A stretch of DNA of 41,473 bases from Sulfidibacterium sp036244975 (GTDB lineage: Bacteria > Bacteroidota > Bacteroidia > Bacteroidales > F082). Shown one piece after another: positions 34,457 to 41,473 of this stretch (positions within the stretch are counted from its first letter, which is position 1; every line of letters begins with the position of its first letter). The position numbers and the translations under genes were made by a program. Location: the NCBI GenBank assembly GCA_036244975.1, contig BTTE01000015.1, forward strand, positions 1 through 41,473, read 5' to 3'. The notes under the pieces were generated by a model. That model saw only the letters and a program-made list of their open reading frames with translations, was not told the DNA's origin and did no database searches.

Positions 34457-36835
34457 TTAGAACGGGTAGCCAATACCAAAATTAATGACTACATTTCTCC
34501 AATGAAGATAGTCTAAACGCCAGCGTTTGCCGATAGGATAAGCAGGATCCTGTAAAGGGATGGCAAAATCGACTCTGAAGATAAAAAACGAAAAATCGAG
34601 GCGAATACCCAGACCCGCATCGATAGCAATCTCTTTGGCAAAAGTATTCCGGGAAAATTCTCCTCCGGGAAAAGCGCTTGTTTCTTTCAGGTTCCAGATA
34701 TTTCCCGCATCTACAAAAAAGGCACCTTTAAAAAAGCTTATGATAGGGAACCGATATTCCATATTGGCTTCTAACTGGATATCTCCTACCCGCTCGTAAT
34801 CACCGGCGCCCGCAAAAGAACCCGGCCCCAGCGTACGAAACCGCCATGCACGCATACCATTTGCTCCACCGGCAAAAAAACCTTTTTCATAAGGCACAAC
34901 GGCAGAATTTAAATAGGGAATTACCATCCCCACAAGCCCGCGAAGAACCAGTGCCTTGCCCTGATTATCAAACTGAATATAATGGCGATAGTCAAGATTA
35001 AAACGCAAATATTGTGAATAAGGAACTCCAAAAAGTGTGTAATAACCCAGGGAATCTGTCGTCCCTCCGAAAAGTCCGTTTATTGCGCGGAGCATATTCC
35101 CCGAGGTCTCCAGGTCAAGGCGGACATAATTAAAGTTACCTGCACGATGCAATTTCTGATTATTAAAAATAATACTGTAACGCAAACCGGCAATCATATG
35201 GTCGGAATACTGCTCTTTAAGCCGCTGGTTGGTTTCCTCCTCAAGAATTTTTCGAAATTCCGGCGTGGGGTTGACCTTTACAAAGTTCAGGTTAACAGGT
35301 GTCAGCACATATTTAAGATAATGACCTTGTTTCCAGGAATAGCTAAATTCAATATTACTTATGCTTTGCGAATAATACGGACGCACCTTATAGTCATATC
35401 CCACTCCGAGTCGGGTCTGTGCCATTCCGCTTACCCGGTATTTCCTAAAAGGGAATAAAGTCATCGGAAAGGTTACCGATGCATTAACGCCTGCTTCGAA
35501 AGTATTAAAAAGGCCATTTCCCCTTGCTGAAGTTGAGGTTGAACCGGAAGGAAGTTTGGCAAGATGCTGTGCTTCAAATCCGCCCATAAAACGCAAATTA
35601 AAAACCTCGGCACGCCGAAAAATATTTTTATTAATGAAAGAGAGTATGCCATTCATTCCCAAATCGCCACTGGAGTTAATACCAACGGCTTCTATGGAAA
35701 TACTGTTCAGTTTTCCCGTTTGCATCTGAATACGGGCATTCAGATAACCAACGTTTCCGGAAGTGTCTTCCAAAGCCGTCTTTGCAGGCTTAAAACTAAT
35801 ACTTGTTGTCCTGAGTACTCTGTAATTAAACAGCGGCTCATAAGTTTTTTTCACCGCTTCATCCGAATAGGGCATCCCCGGTTTCAGATTGATGGCATTA
35901 TCAAAAGTTGCCAGCGCAAAGCGACGGGGTTGCCGGCGAAAATAGTTATAGTGATAGGTCATTGTATCCTTCCTGAACCTGATAATGTGATCGACACGAA
36001 GATAGTTGTGTGGTTTCATCGGGTCAAAATCAGGAATTACATTGACGGAATCAAGGAAATAACGTTTATGTGGCAGGTAAGTTACCTTTCCGGGGAAATT
36101 AACATCCGTTACTTCTCTCGGTAGAATATCAATCTTTACACTGGCAGCATGTTGCCGGAAGTTGGTATCAACCAAAAACTGAATGAAGTTTCTGTTAAAA
36201 TAATAATATCCCTGATTACGAAGTATTTGTGTAATTCTGTCACGTTCGTTATCCATAATATAGGCATTATAAACATCCCCTTTTTTCAATAAGCAATTTG
36301 CAATATGTTTCTTTAAAAAAGGATTTAAGGTGGTATCTTCTATAACAAAACGAACAGTATCATAGCGAAGGGGTTTGGCAGGCATAACTTTATAAACAAT
36401 ATTTACTAATTTATTCTTTTTCAGATAATTAAAAGAATAATCAACTTTGGAATGAAAGAAACCGATATCCCCGAGATATTTTTCCATTTTAAGAGCATTC
36501 CGTACTACATTTTCGCTGTAAAAATAAACCGGTTGCTCGCCGAATTTTTTGTTACGCCATTCACTAAATTTGGTATGATTTTTTTCATTTTGATAATAAT
36601 TCCACAGCTTAACACGCCAAAACAGGAATCTTTTATTGCGTTTGGGTTGTGTATAAGGCTTGAGATCAGTAGTTTTTATTTCAGGATATGATTTATCGGT
36701 AAGTATTACTTTGCTGTCGTTCACAAGATACTTACCTTTCGGGACAAATTTCTGCACGGAGCATGCGCTTACTCCCACAAGAAAGAGAATAAAATAAAGG
36801 AATATTCTTATTTTCAGGCTTTTCAATTTTTCCAA
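34457..36835 (-). CDS. tamL: TamL-type BamA-family outer-membrane lipoprotein
   Basis: 792 residues. N-terminal lipobox VSAC (Cys 25) on a BamA-like protein is the mark of the Bacteroidota TamL variant. POTRA-like repeats fill about residues 30-370, and the C-terminal 400 residues form an Omp85 barrel, with the FFAGGANGMRAWRFRTLGPG motif and a closing aromatic strand NFGIGYPF. It assembles or inserts outer-membrane proteins together with TamB, which is not in the window. The start is a TTG, 10 bases after the -7 box; a second TTG nine bases later may be the true start. Confidence 0.85.
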   Translation of the reverse strand: MEKLKSLKIRIFLYFILFLVGVSACSVQKFVPKGKYLVNDSKVILTDKSYPEIKTTDLKPYTQPKRNKRFLFWRVKLWNYYQNEKNHTKFSEWRNKKFGEQPVYFYSENVVRNALKMEKYLGDIGFFHSKVDYSFNYLKKNKLVNIVYKVMPAKPLRYDTVRFVIEDTTLNPFLKKHIANCLLKKGDVYNAYIMDNERDRITQILRNQGYYYFNRNFIQFLVDTNFRQHAASVKIDILPREVTDVNFPGKVTYLPHKRYFLDSVNVIPDFDPMKPHNYLRVDHIIRFRKDTMTYHYNYFRRQPRRFALATFDNAINLKPGMPYSDEAVKKTYEPLFNYRVLRTTSISFKPAKTALEDTSGNVGYLNARIQMQTGKLNSISIEAVGINSSGDLGMNGILSFINKNIFRRAEVFNLRFMGGFEAQHLAKLPSGSTSTSARGNGLFNTFEAGVNASVTFPMTLFPFRKYRVSGMAQTRLGVGYDYKVRPYYSQSISNIEFSYSWKQGHYLKYVLTPVNLNFVKVNPTPEFRKILEEETNQRLKEQYSDHMIAGLRYSIIFNNQKLHRAGNFNYVRLDLETSGNMLRAINGLFGGTTDSLGYYTLFGVPYSQYLRFNLDYRHYIQFDNQGKALVLRGLVGMVIPYLNSAVVPYEKGFFAGGANGMRAWRFRTLGPGSFAGAGDYERVGDIQLEANMEYRFPIISFFKGAFFVDAGNIWNLKETSAFPGGEFSRNTFAKEIAIDAGLGIRLDFSFFIFRVDFAIPLQDPAYPIGKRWRLDYLHWRNVVINFGIGYPF

Positions 36836-36845
36836 ACTTATCCTG

Positions 36846-36878
36846 CAAAGCTAACAAAAGATAAATATTACAAGCAAA
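36846..36878 (-). promoter_or_regulatory. tamL promoter (TTTG-N21-TAGCTTTG)
   Basis: Minus-strand TAGCTTTG at 36846-36853 with TTTG at 36875-36878. It ends 10 bases before the TTG start, so the mRNA leader is nearly absent. Confidence 0.6.
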
Positions 36879-36898
36879 ATGAAAAGATTGAAGAACAG

Positions 36899-36929
36899 TT
36901 TGGTCATTTAAAATATCAATGTATATTTG
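36899..36929 (+). promoter_or_regulatory. tRNA-Val promoter (TTTG-N19-TATATTTG)
   Basis: TTTG at 36899-36902, exactly 19 bases, then TATATTTG at 36922-36929: an exact fit to the Bacteroidota consensus, 25 bases before the tRNA 5' end. Confidence 0.85.
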
Positions 36930-36954
36930 CAGCCTCAAATCCCGGAAGGGAAGA

Positions 36955-37029
36955 GGGAGCTTAGCTCAGTTGGTTCAGAGCATCTGCCTTACAAGCAGAG
37001 GGTCACTGGTTCGAATCCAGTAGTTCCCA
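36955..37029 (+). tRNA. tRNA-Val (anticodon TAC)
   Basis: A full cloverleaf can be drawn: acceptor GGGAGCT with AGTTCCC, D arm GCTCAGTTGGTTCAGAGC, anticodon stem CTGCC/GGCAG-type with loop TTACAAG (anticodon TAC), and T arm ACTGG-TTCGAAT-CCAGT. Discriminator A; CCA is not fully encoded. It has its own promoter and terminator. Confidence 0.95.
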
Positions 37030-37036
37030 CATAAAG

Positions 37037-37071
37037 AAAAAGGATCATCTTTTGCAAGATGATCCTTTTTT
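37037..37071. terminator. intrinsic terminator after tRNA-Val
   Basis: A perfect 15-base stem (starting AAAAAGGATCATCTT) with a 4-base loop and T-run, 8 bases after the tRNA. Confidence 0.92.
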
Positions 37072-37246
37072 AATATTAAATTTTCAATGCTTTCCGTTTT
37101 TGAAAATTTATTCAGATTGTATAAGTTTATTTCTCTTTGACACTTTTTCACAGTATCGTCAATCCACTCACGGGAAAAAGAAGCCTGTTTATAAACCTTC
37201 AGGCAGTCTGGCCGATCTTGGTTTCAAAGGAAAAATCTCTGTGTAA

Positions 37247-37906
37247 TCATTTCTTTTCCCGGTGATGATCGCGGGCCTTTTTATTTGCCTTTTTTTCCTG
37301 TTTTGTGCTCTTGTGTTGATTATCCACGCTCTTACCCTGGTGCATCTTCATCGTTTTCATCCCCGACATGTTCTGCATTTGTCCTTTTTGACCCATCTTC
37401 ATTCCTTTTCCGTTGGCCATATCACCGTGTTTCATCATACAAATCATCATGTGCTTCATCGTACGCATCTGTATCATCATAGCGCGTTGGGTACTGTCTT
37501 TGGACATCGTCTTCATTCCCTGCATTTTATCATGCATTTGCCCTTTTTGACCCATCTTCATTCCTTTTCCGCTGATCGTATCACCTTTTTTCATCATATG
37601 CATCATACGCATCATCATTGTACGCATCTGCATCATCATGGATCGTTGTGTACTGTCTTTCTTTGGCATCATTTTCATTCCCTGCATGTTTTGCATTTGC
37701 ATCGTCTTACCATGCATTTTTGCTTTTTTATCCATCATGCTTTGCTTCTGCTTTCCGGAAGAATCCGGTTGCATAACAGATATTTCCATAGTCAATGCGG
37801 ATTCCCCGGACATATTTACCGGAAAACTCATTCCACCTTCGGCAAAGGCGATTCCCGTAAAGGAAAAAACGACCAGTGCCACCACCGTTAAAATTTGTTT
37901 CTTCAT
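37247..37906 (-). CDS. exported methionine-rich repeat protein, candidate copper binder
   Basis: 219 residues. A signal peptide (VVALVVFSFTGIAFAEGG, cleavage after AFA) precedes a low-complexity protein with about 47 Met residues by my count (roughly 21%), plus Lys, Gln, Gly and His, and one Cys. A 53-residue unit (159 bases at DNA level) beginning GKGMKMGQKGQ and containing MQGMK, KDSTQR, MMxQMRTM and a Met/His block occurs once complete, with further partial copies before and after. The C-terminal ~30 residues are strongly basic with HH and DHH. Met clusters of this kind bind Cu(I) in periplasmic copper proteins. It begins 44 bases after the copper ATPase gene on the same strand, so a role as a periplasmic copper sponge or carrier is likely (inference). 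No known family recognised. Confidence 0.75.
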   Translation of the reverse strand: MKKQILTVVALVVFSFTGIAFAEGGMSFPVNMSGESALTMEISVMQPDSSGKQKQSMMDKKAKMHGKTMQMQNMQGMKMMPKKDSTQRSMMMQMRTMMMRMMHMMKKGDTISGKGMKMGQKGQMHDKMQGMKTMSKDSTQRAMMIQMRTMKHMMICMMKHGDMANGKGMKMGQKGQMQNMSGMKTMKMHQGKSVDNQHKSTKQEKKANKKARDHHREKK

Positions 37907-37950
37907 GTCTTTATTTTTTTTTAATTTGTTAATAAATCCCTGATTTTACA

Positions 37951-40440
37951 TTACTGATTTCTCAAGCGCAAAGCGTTGGTGATAACCGAAAATGAACTAA
38001 AACTCATAGCTGCTGCCGCAATGATAGGGCTCAAAAGAATTCCGAAAAAGGGATAGAGCACTCCGGCAGCAATGGGAATCCCAAGAGAATTATAAACAAA
38101 GGCAAAAAACAGGTTTTGTTTTATATTCCGCATCACTTTCCTGCTCAGGTCGTGTGCCCTTACAATACCGTTCAGGTCACCTTTTACCAGGGTAATCTCG
38201 GCGCTTTGCATGGCGATGTCGGTACCGGTGCCCATGGCAATGCCAATATTGGCCAATTCCAGCGCAGGCGCATCGTTAATGCCATCTCCGGCCATAGCTA
38301 CAATATGTCCCTGTTCCTGTAATTCTTTTACCTTGTTGTATTTGTCTTCCGGAAGGCAATCGGCCTGATAGGCATCGATACCCATTTCGTCAGCGATAGC
38401 TTTTGCCGTAAATTCGTTATCACCGGTAAGCATGATCACCTTAAGTCCGGACTTGTGCAACGATTTTATGGCTGCTGAGGAAGTCTCTTTAATTTTATCA
38501 GCTACACTTACCATCCCTTCCACACTCTTATCAATAATCAGAAACATAACAGTTTGCCCGGACTGCTGCCATTTTTTTGCCAACTCGCTTTTCTCCTTTG
38601 GTAATTCTGCACCAAAAAATTCAATAAGGCGTAGATTTCCAAATCCGATTTTTTTTCCGTTTAGTTTTGCCTGAACGCCCATTCCTGTAACCGCCTCAAA
38701 ATCATCTACCTCAAAAAGAGAAATGTTTTTGGCACGGGTTCCTTTCACTATGGACTCGGCTACAGGATGTTCACTATTTTTATCAACCGAAGCCGCCAGT
38801 TGCAAAATTTCATCATCTTTTTTATTACTGTTGAAAGAGACATAGGATCTCAAAGCGGGCTTCCCTACGGTAAGCGTACCAGTTTTGTCCACAATAACGG
38901 TATCTATCTTATTCATTTCTTCTATGGCTGTTGCATCTTTCACCAGCACACCCGATTGGGCTGCCCGTCCGGTACCAACCATAATAGACATTGGGGTTGC
39001 CAGACCCAGCGCACAGGGGCAGGCAATTACCAGTACTGCAATAGCATTCACAAAGGCAAATATCAGCGCCGGCTCAGGTCCCCAGAAATACCAGACAGCA
39101 AAGGTTATAATAGCAGCTGAAATCACCACCTGTACAAAATATTTTGCCACCGTATCGGCCAGCTTTTGGATAGGCGCTCTTGAGCGACTTGCTTTGTTTA
39201 CCATATCAATGATTTGAGCAAGCAACGTATCAGAGCCTACCTTTTCGGCTTTCATTTTAAAGGTCGTTTTGCCATTAACAGCACCACCGATAACCTTTTC
39301 ACCCTTAATTTTCTCTACCGGCATGGATTCTCCGGTAATCATGCTTTCGTCAACCACGGCAGCCCCCTCGAAAATAGTACCATCCACAGGGATTTTTTCT
39401 CCCGGCCGGATTTGAAGGATATCCCCGACCATAACCTCTTCAACCGGAATTTCCTGCTCTTTTCCATTGCGAATTACTCTTGCTATAGGAGGAACGAGGT
39501 TGAGCAGCGCTTTTATGGCTGTAGTGGTTTTGCTGTGGGCGCGTAATTCCAGAACCTGCCCTAACAGTACCAGTGTAAAGATAAATGCTGCCGCATCAAA
39601 ATAGAGGCCAACATAACCCCGGGCGTCCTTGAATTGGGCAGGAAAAAATCCGGGGAAAAACATTGCCAGCACACTATATAAAAAAGCGGCACCCACGCCG
39701 ATAGAGATGAGCGTCCACATGTTTGGCGACCATCTCCTTATCGAATTCCAGCCCCTGACAAAGAATTCCCCGCCTGAATAAAAGACAACAGGGATTGTCA
39801 AAATAAACTGAGCCCACCTCCAGACAATTTCGGGTGCTATTTTTGTGAAATCCAGAAATGAAACGTAGTCTGACCAGGCAATGATAAGGACAGGTAAAGA
39901 GAGAGCCAGGGCGAGCCAAAAATGATTGGCCATTCTCTTATAGGCTATTTCCTCCTCACTTTTCTCAACACCTTTTTCCGGAACGAGGTCCATCCCGCAT
40001 TTTGGACAGGAACCGGGTTTATCACGTTTTACTTCGGGATGCATTGGACAGGAATATATTGCCTGTTTTTTGCTTTTCAGACTTACCTCTTCTATCAGAT
40101 GCATGCCGCAAATCGGACACTCTCCTGGCTGCTCATAGGTTTTGTCGCCTTCACACTGCATGGAACAGTAGTATTTCCCGGAACCTGAAGCCATTGGCGA
40201 ATGTGCAGGCTCTTTCATTTCGTGGGTATGGTCATGTTCGCTGTGTGCATGCCCGTGAGATGCCGATGCGTGACTGTGTTCACCATGTGCTCCCTTGGAA
40301 CCCACAGGAACCAAATGCATGCCGCAAACCGGGCAATCGCCGGGTTGATCGTAGGTTTTGTCGCCTTCGCAGTGCATGGAGCAGGAATAATTTGTATTTT
40401 CCACCTCTCTTTTTTTATTTGTTTTTGAATGAGTATTCAT
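37951..40440 (-). CDS. copA: Cu(I)-type P1B ATPase with three N-terminal HMBD metal-binding repeats
   Basis: 829 residues from ATG 40440 (a TTG four codons upstream is less likely). Exports Cu(I) across the inner membrane using ATP. Instead of an HMA domain it has three ~28-residue heavy-metal-binding repeats: YSCSMHCEGD...CPVCGM (about 19-45), YYCSMQCEGD...CPICGM (about 91-117) and YSCPMHPEV...CPKCGM (about 130-155), with a His-rich linker between the first two (HGHAHSEHDHTH). The ATPase core is complete: TGES, CPC (474-476), phosphorylated Asp 518 in DKTGT, SEHP and GDGIND. YN in helix 7 and MSFSS in helix 8 fit Cu(I) selectivity. Its first repeat is nearly identical to the separate 71-residue peptide at 41063. 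Confidence 0.95.
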   Translation of the reverse strand: MNTHSKTNKKREVENTNYSCSMHCEGDKTYDQPGDCPVCGMHLVPVGSKGAHGEHSHASASHGHAHSEHDHTHEMKEPAHSPMASGSGKYYCSMQCEGDKTYEQPGECPICGMHLIEEVSLKSKKQAIYSCPMHPEVKRDKPGSCPKCGMDLVPEKGVEKSEEEIAYKRMANHFWLALALSLPVLIIAWSDYVSFLDFTKIAPEIVWRWAQFILTIPVVFYSGGEFFVRGWNSIRRWSPNMWTLISIGVGAAFLYSVLAMFFPGFFPAQFKDARGYVGLYFDAAAFIFTLVLLGQVLELRAHSKTTTAIKALLNLVPPIARVIRNGKEQEIPVEEVMVGDILQIRPGEKIPVDGTIFEGAAVVDESMITGESMPVEKIKGEKVIGGAVNGKTTFKMKAEKVGSDTLLAQIIDMVNKASRSRAPIQKLADTVAKYFVQVVISAAIITFAVWYFWGPEPALIFAFVNAIAVLVIACPCALGLATPMSIMVGTGRAAQSGVLVKDATAIEEMNKIDTVIVDKTGTLTVGKPALRSYVSFNSNKKDDEILQLAASVDKNSEHPVAESIVKGTRAKNISLFEVDDFEAVTGMGVQAKLNGKKIGFGNLRLIEFFGAELPKEKSELAKKWQQSGQTVMFLIIDKSVEGMVSVADKIKETSSAAIKSLHKSGLKVIMLTGDNEFTAKAIADEMGIDAYQADCLPEDKYNKVKELQEQGHIVAMAGDGINDAPALELANIGIAMGTGTDIAMQSAEITLVKGDLNGIVRAHDLSRKVMRNIKQNLFFAFVYNSLGIPIAAGVLYPFFGILLSPIIAAAAMSFSSFSVITNALRLRNQ
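40301..40409 (-). repeat. HMBD-coding repeat, copy in copA
   Basis: About 109 bases matching 41148-41256 with roughly three differences. It encodes the first metal-binding repeat of the ATPase. The near-identity at DNA level points to a recent duplication or gene conversion. Confidence 0.85.
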
Positions 40441-40515
40441 TTTGTTTATCAATTATTATATGTTCTGAAACTTTTTAATCCGGCAGTTTTGCAGGAAAAT
40501 AATACCAAAGATCTT

Positions 40516-40734
40516 TTAAATATCCTTTAAAATGCTGTTGTATTCTTCTTTGGTAATTTCGCCGCGGGCATACCTTTTTGACAGAATATTGCGGGCCGTT
40601 TCCGTATGATATCGGTTTTCAACAGGATTTCTGCCAAAAAGGATATACAGCAACCAGACAAAGAGAGCCAACATTATCAGGCCTCCTATCCACCAGTAAC
40701 CCATTCCCCATCCCATATTTCCAAAATTCATCAT
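40516..40734 (-). CDS. small SHOCT-domain membrane protein
   Basis: 72 residues. Starts MMNFGNMGWGMGYWW, has one membrane helix (about 15-33, GLIMLALFVWLLYILFG) and a C-terminal SHOCT motif (ILSKRYARGEITKEEYNSIL). Small Met/Trp-rich SHOCT proteins are common next to copper exporters. It precedes copA by 75 bases, most likely in the same operon, and its upstream region and first codons are shared with the 71-residue peptide gene. Confidence 0.85.
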   Translation of the reverse strand: MMNFGNMGWGMGYWWIGGLIMLALFVWLLYILFGRNPVENRYHTETARNILSKRYARGEITKEEYNSILKDI

Positions 40735-40929
40735 GGCTTTAATGTTTAAATGATTAATACTTTATTTGACTTTAATATCTAAGCTTTCCATCGATGGCAT
40801 AAAACCATGACTGATGCTAAAGACATTGTAAATGTACAACAATATTTAATATCTTGGCCTTTCCATTGAGGGCATAAGACACCGGGTCATTCATGCTGCA
40901 AGTATCGCGGGAAAAAATTTCACCCAATC
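40716..40929. repeat. 214-base direct repeat, copy A
   Basis: Matches 41260-41473 with no net gaps and about 11 differences, all in the first ~95 bases; the last 119 bases are identical. On the minus strand it covers the end of the 50-residue frame, the upstream region and the first six codons (MMNFGN) of the SHOCT gene. Confidence 0.95.
40826..40839. promoter_or_regulatory. palindrome TTGTA-AATG-TACAA, copy A (candidate metal-regulator site)
   Basis: A perfect 5-base-arm dyad upstream of the SHOCT-copA genes. The same 14 bases occur at 41370-41383 upstream of the 71-residue peptide gene. Its conservation may simply reflect the repeat. Confidence 0.4.
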
Positions 40930-41043
40930 GGAATTATCCCGTTCACAACTTTCAGCCGGTTTCTTCCAAAACAACTCAAAGCCCAGGTCCAGCGAAGAAG
41001 CAGCAATAATGACAAATGTGAGAATGAGCAATTTGAGCAACAT
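40891..41043 (-). CDS. possible 50-residue membrane or exported peptide
   Basis: Starts MLLKLLILTFVIIAASSLDL: a hydrophobic N-terminus like a signal anchor. The rest is polar with one Cys (PAESCERDNSD) and ends FFPAILAA. It begins 19 bases after the 71-residue peptide's stop, as in an operon. Its last ~12 codons lie in the 214-base repeat, so a second copy may lie past the window end. Too short for standard gene finding; no family recognised. Confidence 0.45.
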   Translation of the reverse strand: MLLKLLILTFVIIAASSLDLGFELFWKKPAESCERDNSDWVKFFPAILAA

Positions 41044-41062
41044 GGCTTATAATTTTTTCTTA

Positions 41063-41278
41063 TCAGCAGCAGGAGTGGCCTTTATTTCCAGAGGTCTTTT
41101 TGTTTTGCTTTGCCATATGTTGTTCACCGTGCTCTCCCGATGGGCCGCCCACAGGAACCAAATGCATGCCGCAAACCGGGCAATCGCCTGGTTGATCGTA
41201 GGTTTTGTCGCCTTCGCAGTGCATGGAGCAGGAATAATTTGTATTTCCCACCTCCCTTTTATTTCCAAAATTCATCAT
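41063..41278 (-). CDS. 71-residue HMBD metal-binding peptide (chimeric gene)
   Basis: Starts MMNFGNKREVGNTNYSC: the first six residues and the upstream DNA match the SHOCT gene, and from KREV onward it matches the N-terminus of the copper ATPase. One heavy-metal-binding repeat with four Cys (CSMHC ... CPVCGMHLVPVG) is followed by a polar tail with His and a terminal HSCC. No signal peptide, so it would be a small cytoplasmic metal binder, perhaps a copper chaperone or buffer. The promoter region lies in repeat copy B. Confidence 0.75.
   Translation of the reverse strand: MMNFGNKREVGNTNYSCSMHCEGDKTYDQPGDCPVCGMHLVPVGGPSGEHGEQHMAKQNKKTSGNKGHSCC
41148..41256 (-). repeat. HMBD-coding repeat, copy in the 71-residue gene
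   Basis: Near-identical to 40301-40409 in copA. It abuts the 214-base repeat copy B at 41260, so the gene is a junction of two duplicated segments. Confidence 0.85.
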
Positions 41279-41473
41279 GACTTTAATATTTAAATGATTA
41301 ATACTTTAATTTGTTTTTATATCTAAGCTTTCCATCGATAGCACAAAACCAGGGCTGATGCTAAAGACATTGTAAATGTACAACAATATTTAATATCTTG
41401 GCCTTTCCATTGAGGGCATAAGACACCGGGTCATTCATGCTGCAAGTATCGCGGGAAAAAATTTCACCCAATC
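41260..41473. repeat. 214-base direct repeat, copy B (cut by the window end)
   Basis: Offset by 544 bases from copy A. It runs to the last base of the window, so its far end is unknown; its last 119 bases are identical to 40811-40929. It includes the palindrome copy at 41370-41383. Confidence 0.95.

Noticed and set aside
37262..37891. Long His-rich open frame on the plus strand
   Set aside because: It is the mirror of the Met-rich gene: CAT codons opposite ATG codons give a His-rich frame with no start signal or family of its own.
1..41473. Search for CRISPR arrays, transposases, integrases, phage genes, toxin-antitoxin pairs and rRNA
   Set aside because: None could be recognised; the only sizeable repeats are those in the copper locus, the Met-rich gene and the foldback at 30583.

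Overview
The window looks like a piece of a Bacteroidota chromosome, most likely an anaerobic or facultative Bacteroidales/Marinilabiliales-type lineage. Evidence: a cargo protein with a type IX secretion C-terminal domain, GldI-type and other FKBP lipoproteins, a Porin_10-type barrel, a TamL-type lipoprotein, a SMUG2-type glycosylase, a vor/kor 2-oxoacid:ferredoxin oxidoreductase operon, and repeated TANNTTTG -7 boxes typical of the Bacteroidota housekeeping sigma factor. Almost all genes have recognisable families; there is no phage, integrase, transposase or CRISPR array.

Layout. 1-5191 (+): the end of a polysaccharide/surface cluster (GT2 glycosyltransferase cut by the window edge, secreted beta-helix protein, methyltransferase) followed by a histidine-kinase-like protein that has lost both phosphorylation residues, then a lone receiver protein (5381-5782). 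5859-8318 (-): two FKBP lipoproteins and an NrnA-type DHH phosphoesterase, divergent from ndk; this is the gldI neighbourhood known from Bacteroidota. 8925-15304 (-): an XRE regulator beside an AT-rich gap, an orphan MacB/FtsX-type permease, upp, a FemAB/BioF2-like acyltransferase, a polysaccharide deacetylase and a secreted unknown. 15354-19890 (-): a possible 40-residue gene, topoisomerase IV subunit A and glutamate dehydrogenase. 20440-25608 (+): SMUG2-like glycosylase, a decayed thioredoxin reductase fragment, a DUF819 membrane protein and the four-gene 2-oxoacid:ferredoxin oxidoreductase operon. 25732-28815 (-): Porin_10-type barrel and chorismate synthase. 28898-33015 (+): lipoprotein, GT25-like transferase, a foldback repeat, MFS transporter and patatin. 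33012-36835 (-): RecD-like helicase and TamL. 36955-37029: tRNA-Val with a textbook promoter and terminator.

37247-41473 (-) is the most unusual part: a copper locus. Reading along the minus strand it holds a 71-residue metal-binding peptide, a possible 50-residue membrane peptide, a SHOCT membrane peptide, a Cu(I) P1B-ATPase with three N-terminal heavy-metal-binding (HMBD) repeats, and an exported protein that is about one fifth methionine and built on 53-residue repeats. The 71-residue gene is a chimera: its upstream region and first six codons match the SHOCT gene, and its body matches the first HMBD of the ATPase. The window stops inside a second copy of a 214-base repeat, so the locus may continue as a tandem array.
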